DNA of 64,000 nt from Methylotenera sp965234545 (GTDB taxonomy: Bacteria > Pseudomonadota > Gammaproteobacteria > Burkholderiales > Methylophilaceae), in NCBI GenBank assembly GCA_965234545.1, contig OZ248348.1:620001-684000 (forward strand), written 5' to 3'. Of the stretch, positions 17,150 to 27,249 are shown one piece after another. Numbering within the stretch: position 1 is the first letter of the stretch; every line of letters begins with the position of its first letter. Under the pieces are notes generated by a model. That model saw only the letters and a list, made by a program, of their open reading frames with translations, ran no database searches and was not told the origin of the DNA. The translations under genes were made by a program, and so were the position numbers.

Positions 17150-20100
17150 TCAGTTTGCAGGTGCTTCAGTTTCTTCTTTGTTGTTTTTTACTTCTTGTGG
17201 GTTGTCCCAAGTCCCTATGATCTCGTATTCAGTCGATGAAATCTTATTCAAGGGGTCTTTTAATATTTTCTGTGCTAAGAATGCCACAGCACCGACCAAT
17301 GGTCCACCGGCAAGCGCAGCGAGCGATAAGCTGTCGCTGATGTGAGGCAATACTTTTACGTATAAGTGCTGCGTTTCTTTTTGTAAATTGGTTTCACCTT
17401 TAATTGACACGTCTGCCGCTGGCCCTGACATGACAAAGTCATCGCTGTAAATCACGCCGGCATTAATTTTTGCAGTGGCTTTGATTTTATCAAAGGCGAA
17501 GCCATTGCTAAACAGGTCTCTGAAATCCAGGGACAAGCGTCGCGGTAAGCTTTGTAAGCTGAGCAAGCCTAATAGACGGCCTACCCCCGGTTGCACCTGC
17601 AGGATTTGACCTTTCTTCATTTCCAACTGCAAATTGCCATTGATTTCGACGGGGTTAAAGTCGTAGGGGTTGCCTGCCCATTGCAATTGGCCATTTAGGC
17701 TGCCTTCGCCTCTTTTGACGGTATTGGGGTGGCCAATGTTCTTGAGTGTTTCGCCTAAATTTCGAATGTCCCATGTGACGTTTAAATAGGTGCTGGGGTT
17801 TTTTTGCCAATTGTTCCATTGCCCGTCTGCACTGATGGTGCTCTCAGGGTTGCTGAGTTTGAGTTTCTGGATGGCCCAATTGTTATTTTGTGGGTAGGCA
17901 ATCAATTCCATGGCGCCTAGGTTTTTGTTATCCCATTCAAAGCTATCGGCGGCGATGTCTAAAGCAGGGTAGGTGCTTAAGCCCACGTCCTTGCCGGCCG
18001 TTTTGCTCTTATTCGGGCTGGCCTCGGGAATGGATAAATGGCTTAAGCGCGCGCTTAGCTTGTTGTCGTTTGAATAATTAAGGTCGCCGCTGAGTTCACG
18101 GCTTTGCACGGTGATGCTCAAGCCGGCTTTAGTCGGGTTGTTGATGACTTTGAGTTGGTGAATGCGCCGCTCAAAGATGTCCAAGGTATTAATTTTAAGT
18201 GCTATTTTTTGGATGGGCGGGGCGCTGCCTGAGTCTAATTCACCACTGAATTCTTGCATAACGCGGCGCCAGGCGTCGGCGTCTAAATAGTCCAAGCTGC
18301 CACTTAATTGCAGCCCTTTGACTTTGATTAAATCGTATTTTGGATTGAGCTCGTCGTTGTTGGCCGGTCCGTTATTAAAGCGCACGTTAGCCCGGTCAAA
18401 TTTGAGTCGGCCGTTTTCTTTAGTGCGCACCACTTGAGCAAATAATTTGCGGCCCAATGCCACGCTCAATGCATCGTTGTTTAAAGCTTGGTTTTTATCT
18501 ACCCTTAACATTAAGCGCTCGTTGCTGGCTTTATTGAAGGGAGCCGGTAGGCGTGAACTTAAGCCGACTAGATCGCTGCGTATGGCGATGTTCACCAGCG
18601 GTTTTTGGATGGTGATGTCGCTTTGCCAATTGGCGCTGCCAGACAAATAGCCGACCGCTTTGGCCAAATTGCCTTTGGGGTTTTGATTAAGGAGCACTTG
18701 CCGTATCGCCGCGTCATTCATTTTACCTTTGGCATTGATGCGTATGATTTTGTCTTTACCCGAGCTTAAGTTAAAGCTAAGCGGTGTACCAAATGCGTTG
18801 GCGTTGATGTTCTTTGCCGTTAAGCTGCTTTCGGTAAAGTCGAGCACGCCATTGATGGCGGTGAGTTTAGGTATGCTCACCTCGTCCATACTGCCATTGC
18901 TAATGAGGTAGCTACCTTGGTATTTGGCTGCGTCTAAATCGTTCATGGGGATCATCAGCTTGAGGTCTAGTTTTCCCTGACCGCTGGTGACGAGGTCTTC
19001 GGTAAAGCCTTGAGTGGATTCCAGCACTGGGCTTTTGTTGACGAATTTGACGCTTTCGGCGACCGGTCCTTTGTAAGTGCTGTCTATGTATAACATGGGT
19101 TCGGCGGCATCCAACTGCGGTATGACCACTTTGCTTTTGACGATTTGATTGCCAAATAAGTGGCCAGAAAAGGCATTCAATTCCATGCGTTTACCCTCAA
19201 ACAGCATGTCTAGGCCTAGGTCTTCTATGACAGGCCAGCCCGTGCCGTATTCCATAAGGGAGTGGCTCAATTTGCCGGTAACGCGAAATTGGCCCAGATG
19301 GGGCAAGGCTTTATTTTGTTTGTCGACAAAAGGAAAGTCCGCCAAGCGGCCTTTGATGACCACGTTGACGTCTTCTATTTGACCGCTCAGTATGGACGTG
19401 TCCAACCAGTGCAGGGTGGTTTCACCCAGCGCTTTAGGGTAATAGTGCAATGCGTATTTGGCATCGGCTTTGGCTAGGTGGGCTTTTAAATCCAAATAGT
19501 CGCCTTTAGCGCTGTCCATCACGTAGTCTGCGTTGACTGTCGCAGACAAATGCGGGTTGCTTAAGCTTAATTGGTCGACGTGGACCTGTGTGGCCAGTTC
19601 CTTGTGGCTCCAACTGATGCTGCCGTTGAGGCTGTCCACCGTGGTTGGGTAGCGCAATATGGACATCAGATCCAACTTGGCATTGGTGGTGCTTAATTGC
19701 AGTTTGCCGGTATTTTGATTAGCGCTGATGCTGCCGCTTAAGTTGCTAAAGCCTGGGAGGTTTTCCTGTGCAGCCAGATTCAAATTTTGAAACTGGGCCT
19801 GCACTTGGTAGCCATTGGTTTTGCCTAGGCTGGTTTGCCAGTTTAAGTTTAGCTCACTGAGCTGCCCGCTGGGGTTGAGCTGCTTAATCTTGTCTTGCCA
19901 CGCCTGCGGGATGGGTAGTTGGGCTGCGTGGGCCTGTAGCATGGCCAAATCCAATTTAGCCAATTGCACTTTAAGCGTGTCGTGCGTCGATTTGCTTTTA
20001 AGGTAATGCACGGTGGCATCTTGCAAACTTAAGCCCAAGTCACTTTGTACACTTAAACGCTTGGCGCTATAGCTTTCATCGGTGTTGGTTTTAGCCCAGG

Positions 20101-21031
20101 CCAGTTCACCGCTTAAGCTGCGCATGATTAAGCCAGTATCTTGGGCGGGTAAATCCAATTGCAGGTCGCTTAAGGCCAGTGTGCTGTTGATGCTATGCCA
20201 TTGTTGGTTTTCAAACGCCATGGCCAGCTTAATGTCACCGCGGCCATTTTTTAGCGCCACGCTAGGGCTGAGTAAGCGGTAATCGACCCAAGCTTGGTAT
20301 GCCATTAAGTCTACATTTTTAATGCTTAACTCCAGTTGACCATACCAATTGGCAAGCTGACTGACGTCGTTGCCATAAAGCCTAGCGTGCAATTGAATAG
20401 GCGAGCTGGTGCCGCTAGAAGGCAGGGCGCTGAGGCTGATTTGATGGCTCTTAAGCAGGCGCTTCCATGGCGGACTTTGCACCGATAAGTTGAGCTTATC
20501 TAAACTCAAAGCCGGGGCGCCGCGCAGCTCGTCTATCCAGACCACCTTGGCGTCACTGACATTTAACGCGCTTTGGCGCAGTAGCCAATTGGCTAATTCC
20601 GGTTTGGCGGGTCCCTGCATGCTGATGCCCGCCACAAAAAGCTCACCTTGGGCATTGCGCCTAATGGTGAGTTCGGGTGAGCGCAAGTTCAGGCTGGCTA
20701 AGCGGGGTTCAAGCAAGGGCAGGCTGAGCCAGGATAAGCTTAAGTCGGTATTTTTAAGTTGCAGGGCAGGGCGATTTTGCGCGTCGTATAAATCAATGTC
20801 TGATACAACAAAGTGCGGGTTAACGCCTTGCCAGCCGACTTGAATTTGGCCTATGACTATTTTTTGCTGAGCCAGCTTGCTGGCGAATTGCGCGATGTCA
20901 TTTTTGTAGAGGTTGATGTTGGGAAAAAGCCAAAACTCGATGCTCAAGGCGGCGGCAATTAAAACGACGGCAATGCTGCTGATCAGCCAAAAGGCTAGGC
21001 GGTAAATCAACAGCAGGGACTTTTTGACCAT
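17150..21031 (-). CDS. yhdP: YhdP family AsmA-like phospholipid-transport protein
   Basis: 1293 residues, the usual size of YhdP. One N-terminal transmembrane helix (about 8-35) is followed by a long beta-rich periplasmic region of repeating AsmA-like/DUF3971 units and a C-terminal segment ending near L-N-K-I-S-S-T-E-Y-E-I-I-G-T-W, typical of the family. YhdP, TamB and YdbH form bridge-like conduits that move glycerophospholipids from inner to outer membrane in E. coli. It is first in the minus-strand run with the nitrilase, tldD, mfd and dedA genes. The divergent ABC-F gene starts 195 bases away; a TAGAAT hexamer on the minus strand (21074-21079) could be its -10 box. Confidence 0.92.
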   Translation of the reverse strand: MVKKSLLLIYRLAFWLISSIAVVLIAAALSIEFWLFPNINLYKNDIAQFASKLAQQKIVIGQIQVGWQGVNPHFVVSDIDLYDAQNRPALQLKNTDLSLSWLSLPLLEPRLASLNLRSPELTIRRNAQGELFVAGISMQGPAKPELANWLLRQSALNVSDAKVVWIDELRGAPALSLDKLNLSVQSPPWKRLLKSHQISLSALPSSGTSSPIQLHARLYGNDVSQLANWYGQLELSIKNVDLMAYQAWVDYRLLSPSVALKNGRGDIKLAMAFENQQWHSINSTLALSDLQLDLPAQDTGLIMRSLSGELAWAKTNTDESYSAKRLSVQSDLGLSLQDATVHYLKSKSTHDTLKVQLAKLDLAMLQAHAAQLPIPQAWQDKIKQLNPSGQLSELNLNWQTSLGKTNGYQVQAQFQNLNLAAQENLPGFSNLSGSISANQNTGKLQLSTTNAKLDLMSILRYPTTVDSLNGSISWSHKELATQVHVDQLSLSNPHLSATVNADYVMDSAKGDYLDLKAHLAKADAKYALHYYPKALGETTLHWLDTSILSGQIEDVNVVIKGRLADFPFVDKQNKALPHLGQFRVTGKLSHSLMEYGTGWPVIEDLGLDMLFEGKRMELNAFSGHLFGNQIVKSKVVIPQLDAAEPMLYIDSTYKGPVAESVKFVNKSPVLESTQGFTEDLVTSGQGKLDLKLMIPMNDLDAAKYQGSYLISNGSMDEVSIPKLTAINGVLDFTESSLTAKNINANAFGTPLSFNLSSGKDKIIRINAKGKMNDAAIRQVLLNQNPKGNLAKAVGYLSGSANWQSDITIQKPLVNIAIRSDLVGLSSRLPAPFNKASNERLMLRVDKNQALNNDALSVALGRKLFAQVVRTKENGRLKFDRANVRFNNGPANNDELNPKYDLIKVKGLQLSGSLDYLDADAWRRVMQEFSGELDSGSAPPIQKIALKINTLDIFERRIHQLKVINNPTKAGLSITVQSRELSGDLNYSNDNKLSARLSHLSIPEASPNKSKTAGKDVGLSTYPALDIAADSFEWDNKNLGAMELIAYPQNNNWAIQKLKLSNPESTISADGQWNNWQKNPSTYLNVTWDIRNLGETLKNIGHPNTVKRGEGSLNGQLQWAGNPYDFNPVEINGNLQLEMKKGQILQVQPGVGRLLGLLSLQSLPRRLSLDFRDLFSNGFAFDKIKATAKINAGVIYSDDFVMSGPAADVSIKGETNLQKETQHLYVKVLPHISDSLSLAALAGGPLVGAVAFLAQKILKDPLNKISSTEYEIIGTWDNPQEVKNNKEETEAPAN

Positions 21032-21149
21032 ATAAGCTAGCTTGGGCTTTAATTGAATTAGGTTACAGCATGCATTCTACTGCAATAGCCATCATAACAA
21101 ACAAATTGCCGGGTGTTTAATGGCCGTCGGCTGCGAAGTGAAATTATTT

Positions 21150-21155
21150 TAAAAT
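21150..21155 (+). promoter_or_regulatory. Candidate -10 box for the ABC-F gene
   Basis: TAAAAT at 21150-21155 is followed by about 64 bases of leader before the TTG start at 21227. No strong -35 hexamer accompanies it. The same TTAAAAT-type hexamer precedes several other genes of the window. The remaining part of the 195-base gap holds the divergent yhdP promoter region. Confidence 0.35.
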
Positions 21156-21226
21156 AGCGGCTTTGTCCTTTAGAATGTCGCCTGGCTCGGATACCCTGAC
21201 GCCCACATAATTTAAGCGCTGATCTC

Positions 21227-23131
21227 TTGATTCAATTCAAACAACTCACTTTAGTTCGTGGTTTAAAAACCCTGATTCAAGGGGCGACATTGCAACTGCA
21301 CCCTGGCCATAAAGTGGGCTTAACCGGCGCCAATGGGGCCGGCAAATCTTCTTTATTTGCCTTGCTACGCGGGGAAATGCAATTGGAAGCGGGCGATTTG
21401 GACATGCCTGCCAGTTGGGTGGTATCTCACGTTGCCCAAGAGACGCCCGCGCTGGCCATGCCTGCGATAGAGTTTGTCTTGGACGGCGATGCCGAGTTAC
21501 GCCAAATTGAAGCAGCCTTGGTCGCCGCTGAAGCGTCCCAGCAAGGCGAATTGATCGCCGAATTGCATCACCGCTTACTCGATATAGATGGTTACGCTGC
21601 TAAAGCGCGGGCGGCGGAACTGCTAAGCGGCTTGGGCTTTAGCCAAGCCAATTTGCAACAAGCGGTGGCTACTTTTTCTGGTGGTTGGCGGGTGCGTTTG
21701 AATCTGGCGCGGGCCTTAATGTGCCGCTCTGATTTATTGTTGCTCGATGAGCCGACTAACCATTTGGATTTGGATGCGGTGATTTGGTTAGAAGGCTGGC
21801 TGCAATCTTACCGCGGCACCTTGATATTGATTTCGCATGATAGGGATTTTTTAGACGCCATCGTCAATCACATCGCGCATATCGAACAGCAAACCCTGAC
21901 TTTGTACCGTGGCGGCTACTCAGATTTTGAGCGGCAACGTGCGGAAAAACTGGCCTTGCAACAAGCCTTGTTCGAGAAGCAGCAGCGAAAAGTCAGCCAT
22001 TTGCAAAGTTACATTGATCGCTTCCGGGTGCAGGCGACTAAGGCGCGGCAAGCGCAGAGCCGCATCAAGGCCTTGGAGCGCATGGAAATGATTTCAGCTG
22101 CGCACGTGGACAGCCAATTCAATTTTGAATTTAGAGTGCCCTTGGCCGCGCCCGATCCGCTCTTGGTATTAGATGAAATGGCGGTGGGTTATCAAAGTGT
22201 AGCATTGATTAAGGACATCGTTTTAGCCATCAGGCCGGGCGAGCGTATAGGCTTATTGGGCCGTAACGGCGCCGGTAAGACTACCTTAATAAAGTTATTG
22301 GCTAAAGAATTGGCGCCATTATGTGGCAAGCGCGTGGAAGGCAAGGATTTGAACATAGGTTACTTTGCTCAGCACCAATTGGAGCAACTGCGCCTGGATG
22401 AGTCGCCTTTGCAGCACATGATGAAGCTGGACCCGTTGACTCGCGAGCAAGAGCATTTGAATTTTTTAGGCGGCTTTGACTTTAAAGGCGACATGGCAAG
22501 ATCGCCGTGCTTGAATTTCTCCGGTGGTGAGAAGTCACGCTTGGCTTTGGCTTTACTGATTTGGACGCGGCCGAATTTGTTGCTGCTCGATGAGCCCACC
22601 AACCATTTGGATTTGGAAATGCGTCATGCCTTGACCATGGCCTTGCAAGACTACCAAGGCGGGGTGGTGTTGGTCTCGCATGATAGGGCGTTGCTGCGTG
22701 CCAGTTGCGATGAGTTTGTGTTGGTGGCCGACGGACAAGCCATTCCTTTTGATGGCGACTTGGAAGCCTATAGCCTGTGGTTAAATGAGCAACGCTTAAA
22801 AGAAAAGCAAAACGTGCAAGCGACGCTGGAAGTCAAACCGGCTAAGCAAGATCGGGCCATGAACAAGGCCGAGCGCCAAGCCAGAATTGCCGAGCGCCGG
22901 CCTTTACTCAAAGAGGTGGCCGAATTGGATGGTCGTATCGCGACCTGGCAGGAAGAAAAGCTGGCATGCGATGCGCGATTAAACGACAACGACTTATACA
23001 GCGCCGCGGATAAAACCGCCTTGCAAGATTTGCTGAAAAAGCAGGCCGAGCTCATTAAACAGATTGAGCAAGCCGAAGAGCGTTGGTTGGATTTGCATGA
23101 GCGCTTAGAGGAACTGCCGGCGCTGGATTAG
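21227..23131 (+). CDS. ABC-F family ATPase (YheS/Uup-like ribosome-associated)
   Basis: 634 residues with two ATP-binding cassettes and no membrane segments: Walker A GLTGANGAGKSSL (about 32-44) and GLLGRNGAGKTTL (about 344-356), signature motifs FSGGWRVRL and FSGGEKSRL, and two D-E-P-T-N-H-L-D Walker B blocks. A charged inter-cassette linker and a C-terminal coiled coil (about 560-630) match the YheS type. ABC-F proteins act on stalled or idle ribosomes. The start is TTG: the frame closes upstream at a TGA (21197) and no ATG or GTG lies between it and the domain, while TTG gives the normal M-I-Q-F start. No Shine-Dalgarno sequence is visible. Confidence 0.93.
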   Translation: MIQFKQLTLVRGLKTLIQGATLQLHPGHKVGLTGANGAGKSSLFALLRGEMQLEAGDLDMPASWVVSHVAQETPALAMPAIEFVLDGDAELRQIEAALVAAEASQQGELIAELHHRLLDIDGYAAKARAAELLSGLGFSQANLQQAVATFSGGWRVRLNLARALMCRSDLLLLDEPTNHLDLDAVIWLEGWLQSYRGTLILISHDRDFLDAIVNHIAHIEQQTLTLYRGGYSDFERQRAEKLALQQALFEKQQRKVSHLQSYIDRFRVQATKARQAQSRIKALERMEMISAAHVDSQFNFEFRVPLAAPDPLLVLDEMAVGYQSVALIKDIVLAIRPGERIGLLGRNGAGKTTLIKLLAKELAPLCGKRVEGKDLNIGYFAQHQLEQLRLDESPLQHMMKLDPLTREQEHLNFLGGFDFKGDMARSPCLNFSGGEKSRLALALLIWTRPNLLLLDEPTNHLDLEMRHALTMALQDYQGGVVLVSHDRALLRASCDEFVLVADGQAIPFDGDLEAYSLWLNEQRLKEKQNVQATLEVKPAKQDRAMNKAERQARIAERRPLLKEVAELDGRIATWQEEKLACDARLNDNDLYSAADKTALQDLLKKQAELIKQIEQAEERWLDLHERLEELPALD

Positions 23132-23197
23132 GCCACATAAATGAAGTTGCCTGCAAGGGCGTTATAAAAAAACCATGAAGACGGACAAGGACATACT

Positions 23198-23764
23198 ATG
23201 GAAATTCAATATTCAAAACGCATTAAACTCATGCACGCCCTATGTTTGGCGGAAACCGTGCGTGACGATGAGCAAAAGCCGAATGCCGATTTAAACGATT
23301 ACGATGCGTTGGCCGCCGCCGATTATTTAAGTTGCTACGTCACCTTTAAAGCCATACAAGCGGCGGAGCGCTTGCCTTTAGCCGAACGCAGTGAAAACTT
23401 TGACATGCTCAGTGTTTACCAAGCCTACGCCTTGCTAGCCTACGCGTTTTTTACCACGCCATTGGCGCAAGAAGACATTGCGCCCAATTTAGGCGTGGCA
23501 CAGATCACCATTGCTAAAACCTTGTTTGCCGGCTTGCCGGATGCCGAGTTGATCGAAATCATTGAGTCGGGATTTCATAAATTCCAGTTGATAGGCGATG
23601 CCGAAGCGGCGCATTGGTCTGAATTCAGAGAAAATTTAGATAAGCTAACGGTGGCCTTTGTGATTGCCGGTACCGATGACGAAAGCCCGCACAGCGTGGC
23701 TGAAATCACGCCACTATTTGGTCAGTTATTAAGCCAGTTGTGCGAGGCGTTTAATAACGCTTAA
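23198..23764 (+). CDS. Hypothetical protein, 188 residues, soluble, acidic
   Basis: I do not recognise this family. The product looks cytoplasmic: no signal peptide or membrane helix, many Ala, Leu, Glu and Asp residues, and an all-alpha appearance. A possible Shine-Dalgarno sequence (AAGGA, about seven bases upstream) supports the ATG. It follows the ABC-F gene by 66 bases on the same strand and overlaps the 3' end of the convergent SEC-C gene by four bases (both stops share 23761-23764). Codon choice resembles neighbouring genes, so it is a genuine resident gene rather than a recent import. A role near translation is only a guess from the neighbours. Confidence 0.75.
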   Translation: MEIQYSKRIKLMHALCLAETVRDDEQKPNADLNDYDALAAADYLSCYVTFKAIQAAERLPLAERSENFDMLSVYQAYALLAYAFFTTPLAQEDIAPNLGVAQITIAKTLFAGLPDAELIEIIESGFHKFQLIGDAEAAHWSEFRENLDKLTVAFVIAGTDDESPHSVAEITPLFGQLLSQLCEAFNNA

Positions 23765-24180
23765 TGCCCGTCCGGCTGGTTGCCAGATAGGTAATACCAG
23801 CGCTGGTTTAGTTTGATGAAGTCACTGAGCTCATGCAGGCGGTAGGCTTTGCCTGCCACTTTGTATCGCGCGACAAATTCCACTGTGGCCTTGTTGTCTT
23901 GCTCTGGCGTGGTTGGCTTGATGGCAAGGCCTAGCCATTTTATGGCGGCGTCCTCGCTGAAATCTAGTTTGCTTGGCCTGCTGTCGGGGTGCCAGGTCGC
24001 CAATAAATACTCAGGCAATGCTAAGGCGTAAGCGCTGTAACGAGAGCGCATCAAAGCCAGCGCATTAGGTGCAGGCCGGCCTTGATGGTAGGGCTGACAG
24101 CAATCGTAATAGTTTAAGCCACTGTCGCAGGGGCAGACTGCTAAGGCCTTTTGTTTGCTTAAGGGCTTAGGTGAGCTCAC
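23761..24180 (-). CDS. YchJ-like SEC-C motif protein (UPF0225)
   Basis: 139 residues. The N-terminus carries a zinc-binding SEC-C motif, C-P-C-D-S-G followed by Y-D-C-C-Q-P (about residues 17-33), and the rest matches the NTF2-like YchJ fold (RSRYSAYAL, TWHPDSRPS). Function of YchJ proteins is unknown. The start is GTG: GTGAGCTCA overlaps the last 14 bases of prfC, and this gives the Met just ahead of the cysteine motif. Coupled to prfC, so probably expressed together with release factor 3. Confidence 0.87.
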   Translation of the reverse strand: MSSPKPLSKQKALAVCPCDSGLNYYDCCQPYHQGRPAPNALALMRSRYSAYALALPEYLLATWHPDSRPSKLDFSEDAAIKWLGLAIKPTTPEQDNKATVEFVARYKVAGKAYRLHELSDFIKLNQRWYYLSGNQPDGH

Positions 24181-25756
24181 GCGTTTCTAAAAATTCGATG
24201 TCTGGGTAGCGCTCTTGGGCCATTTGTAAGTTCACGCGGTTTGGCGCTAAGTAGACGTATTCATTCGCCCCGTCCATTGCCACATTAAACCCGTATTTAT
24301 CGGCAATCGCGCTTAAGTCGCTGTCTTTACCGCGCAGCCAACGCGCGGTGTAACAATCGTAATTTTCAAACACGATGTCCACGCCGTATTCGTGCTCTAA
24401 GCGGTGCGCCACCACTTCAAATTGCAGCATGCCGACCGCACCCAAAATCAAATCATTGCTGAGTATAGGCCTGAATAATTGCGACGCCCCTTCTTCAGCT
24501 AGTTGTTGAAGACCCTTTTGCAACTGCTTCATTTTTAATGGATTTTTTAATCTTGCTTTACGGAAAAATTCCGGGGCGAAAGAGGGCAAGCCAGTGAATT
24601 TTAGGTTTTCATTTTCACTAAAAGTATCGCCCACTTTGATGGTGCCGTGGTTGGGTATGCCTATGATGTCGCCGGAGTAGGCTTCATCCATGGTGGTGCG
24701 GTCTTGTGCCATAAAGGTGATGGCATTGTTTACCGCCATCAACTTGCCGGTGCTGACTTGTTTGATTTTCATGCCACGCTCAAAGCGACCGGAACACACC
24801 CTTAAGAAGGCAATGCGATCGCGGTGCTTGGGGTCCATGTTGGCTTGTATTTTAAAAACAAAGCCAGAGAATTTATTCTCATCCGGCGCCACGCTGCGAC
24901 TGGCCGCATTGCGTGCCAGTGGCGCAGGCGATAAATCAACCACCGCATCCAATAGCGATTGCACGCCAAAGTTGTTGATGGCTGAACCAAAATAAACCGG
25001 TGTTTGCTTGCCGCTTAAATAGCGTTCGGCATCAAAGCTGTGCGATGCGCCGCGGACCAATTCCACGTTGATGCGCAATTCCTCCGCCACGGCGCCCAAT
25101 ACTTCATCCAAGCGAGGGTTGTCCAGGCCTTGGATGATTTCCGAGGTGCCTTTCTCGGCGCGCGGGTCAAAGAAAGCGATGCTGTCGGTATAGAGGTTGT
25201 AAACGCCCCTAAAGCTTTTGCCCATGCCTATAGGCCAAGTCATGGGCGCGCATTCCATGCCCAGTGTGGTTTCTATCTCGTCCAGCAACTCTATGGGTTC
25301 ACGGCTTTCGCGGTCCAGTTTGTTGATGAAAGTGACGATAGGGGTGTCGCGCATGCGGCAGACATTGAGCAACTTGATGGTTTGCGCTTCCACGCCATTC
25401 ACCGCATCAATCACCATGACCGCGGAATCCACCGCGGTTAGGGTGCGGTAAGTGTCTTCAGAAAAGTCGTCGTGGCCTGGGGTGTCCAGTAGGTTGATCA
25501 TGTGTTCGCGGTAGGGGAACTGCATGACCGATGAGGTCACGGAAATGCCGCGTTGCTTTTCCAATTCCATCCAGTCCGACGTGGCATGGCGTGAAGCCTT
25601 ACGGCCACGCACTTCGCCGGCCACCTGTATGGCGCCACCAAACCACAGTAACTTTTCAGTCAAGGTGGTCTTACCCGCATCCGGGTGCGAAATGATGGCA
25701 AAGGTGCGGCGGCGTTTTATTTCACCTTGTAAGGCAGTAGGCGCGAGTGTGGACAT
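24167..25756 (-). CDS. prfC: Peptide chain release factor 3 (RF3)
   Basis: 529 residues, the normal length. GTPase motifs are all present: SHPDAGKTT (G1, about 23-31), a G2 region RGISVTSS, DTPGHDDF (G3), NKLDRE (G4, about 146). Domains II and III follow. RF3 recycles RF1 and RF2 after termination. The ATG at 25756 is followed by a normal RF3 N-terminus. It overlaps the downstream SEC-C gene by 14 bases. The 86 bases between it and the histidine-kinase gene hold no obvious terminator. Confidence 0.96.
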   Translation of the reverse strand: MSTLAPTALQGEIKRRRTFAIISHPDAGKTTLTEKLLWFGGAIQVAGEVRGRKASRHATSDWMELEKQRGISVTSSVMQFPYREHMINLLDTPGHDDFSEDTYRTLTAVDSAVMVIDAVNGVEAQTIKLLNVCRMRDTPIVTFINKLDRESREPIELLDEIETTLGMECAPMTWPIGMGKSFRGVYNLYTDSIAFFDPRAEKGTSEIIQGLDNPRLDEVLGAVAEELRINVELVRGASHSFDAERYLSGKQTPVYFGSAINNFGVQSLLDAVVDLSPAPLARNAASRSVAPDENKFSGFVFKIQANMDPKHRDRIAFLRVCSGRFERGMKIKQVSTGKLMAVNNAITFMAQDRTTMDEAYSGDIIGIPNHGTIKVGDTFSENENLKFTGLPSFAPEFFRKARLKNPLKMKQLQKGLQQLAEEGASQLFRPILSNDLILGAVGMLQFEVVAHRLEHEYGVDIVFENYDCYTARWLRGKDSDLSAIADKYGFNVAMDGANEYVYLAPNRVNLQMAQERYPDIEFLETRELT

Positions 25757-25842
25757 GGGTTAAGCGGATCTTTGATTTAAGACAAGGGCGCCATTTTACC
25801 TTAAATTGGCGTTTAGAAAATCATGGCTAACTAGCGGCCTAA

Positions 25843-27249
25843 TCAAGCGTGTTGATTGGCAGCTTTGAAGGTAACACTGACCAATGTGCCTCGCTTATGT
25901 TTAATGTCGCTGTAAGCTAACTTAACTTTTGCTTGGTGTTGGTTGGCAATTTCACGCACTATTGCCAGTCCTAAGCCGCAACCATTTTCACGGTTACCTA
26001 ATACGCGGTAGAAGCGGTCAAAGACTTTTTCTTGATCCGTAATTGCTATGCCAACACCGTCGTCTTGGACAGATAGAACAGCAATGCCTGCTTGAAAATC
26101 CAGCCCGACTGTAATGCTGGCTCCGGCTGAGTTGTAGCGTATGGCATTGTCTATCAAGTTGTTTAGAAGTTCTTGTAGCAGCAAAGGGTTGCCGTTAATG
26201 ATCAGCTCGTTTAATTGGCAATTGACGCCTAAATCAATGTTTTTTTCTAATGCCTTAGGCACCCAATCCATGCTGACTTTACGCACGAGGGCCACTAAAT
26301 CGAGCTTTTCAAACAAATCAGCTAGACCACTTTCAGGTTCAGCCCTAGCTAAGCTTAATAATTGATTGGCTAGCCTGGCCAGGTTTTCACTGCCGTTGCT
26401 GATTTGCCTAAGCGCATGTTGGACATGGGACAAATTCTTTTCTCTGAGTGCCGCTTCGGCTTGTACCTTAAGGCCAGCCAGCGGTGTTTTTAGTTGATGA
26501 GCTGCATTGGCTAGGAAGTGGCGGCGTTTATCGACGGCACTTTTTTCTTTAGCCAACAATTCGTTCATGGCGTGTAGCAGCGGTTTCAGTTCTTCTGGTG
26601 CATCATGCTGTTCGATTGCTTGTATGTCGCCAGGTTGCCTTTTCAATATGAGTTGCTTTAGTTTTTCAAGTGAAATAAGCCCGCGTTTTATGCCTAAATT
26701 GATGGCAAATATAATCAAAAATATCAACAAAATTTGCGGCACTAACATGATGGCAATAATTTCATTGGCCATCTTGTCCCGTTTAGTGGTGGTTTCCCCG
26801 ATTAATATTGTGACATTGCCATGGGCGCCAAGGTCGGCTAAGGGTAAGTTGAAGGCAACCATATGCAAACTTTTTTGCTTAAAGCGTATTTCATAGTAAA
26901 CAGCTTTGTTGGCTTTTGGCATTACTTTGGGCAGGCTTAGACCCCTGTCGCCAACGATAAGGCTATGATTGGCATCTTGAATTTGATAGTAAATCCAATC
27001 ATCGGTGTCGTATTCCAATAGTTTGAGTGTGCTCTCTGGAAGGTCGACCAGCAATGTGCCATCCTTTACCTCCACCTGTTCGGCTAGCGCTAATGCAACT
27101 CTGAATAAGGCTCTGTCATAGGCTAAGTTAGCAAAGTAGGTGGCAGTATAGTAGGCCGTCACTGTTCCAAGGAGAAACGAGGGCAAAAGTAAAATAAGCA
27201 GCCAATTTAATAGCCTTTGACGAATTGAATTGTTTCTAATGCGTAGCAT
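25843..27249 (-). CDS. Sensor histidine kinase, TctE/QseC-like
   Basis: 468 residues. Two transmembrane helices (about 13-35 and 164-187) frame a periplasmic sensor that resembles the 2CSK_N domain of TctE-type kinases. The dimerisation helix has the phosphoacceptor His251 (AAHQLKTPLAG). The ATPase domain shows the N box NNLIDNAIRYN, G1 DDGVGIA and G2 GCGLGLAIVREI. Partner of the response regulator whose 3' end overlaps its start by 14 bases. TctDE systems often respond to tricarboxylates, but no tricarboxylate transporter is adjacent, so the ligand is open. Confidence 0.92.
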   Translation of the reverse strand: MLRIRNNSIRQRLLNWLLILLLPSFLLGTVTAYYTATYFANLAYDRALFRVALALAEQVEVKDGTLLVDLPESTLKLLEYDTDDWIYYQIQDANHSLIVGDRGLSLPKVMPKANKAVYYEIRFKQKSLHMVAFNLPLADLGAHGNVTILIGETTTKRDKMANEIIAIMLVPQILLIFLIIFAINLGIKRGLISLEKLKQLILKRQPGDIQAIEQHDAPEELKPLLHAMNELLAKEKSAVDKRRHFLANAAHQLKTPLAGLKVQAEAALREKNLSHVQHALRQISNGSENLARLANQLLSLARAEPESGLADLFEKLDLVALVRKVSMDWVPKALEKNIDLGVNCQLNELIINGNPLLLQELLNNLIDNAIRYNSAGASITVGLDFQAGIAVLSVQDDGVGIAITDQEKVFDRFYRVLGNRENGCGLGLAIVREIANQHQAKVKLAYSDIKHKRGTLVSVTFKAANQHA

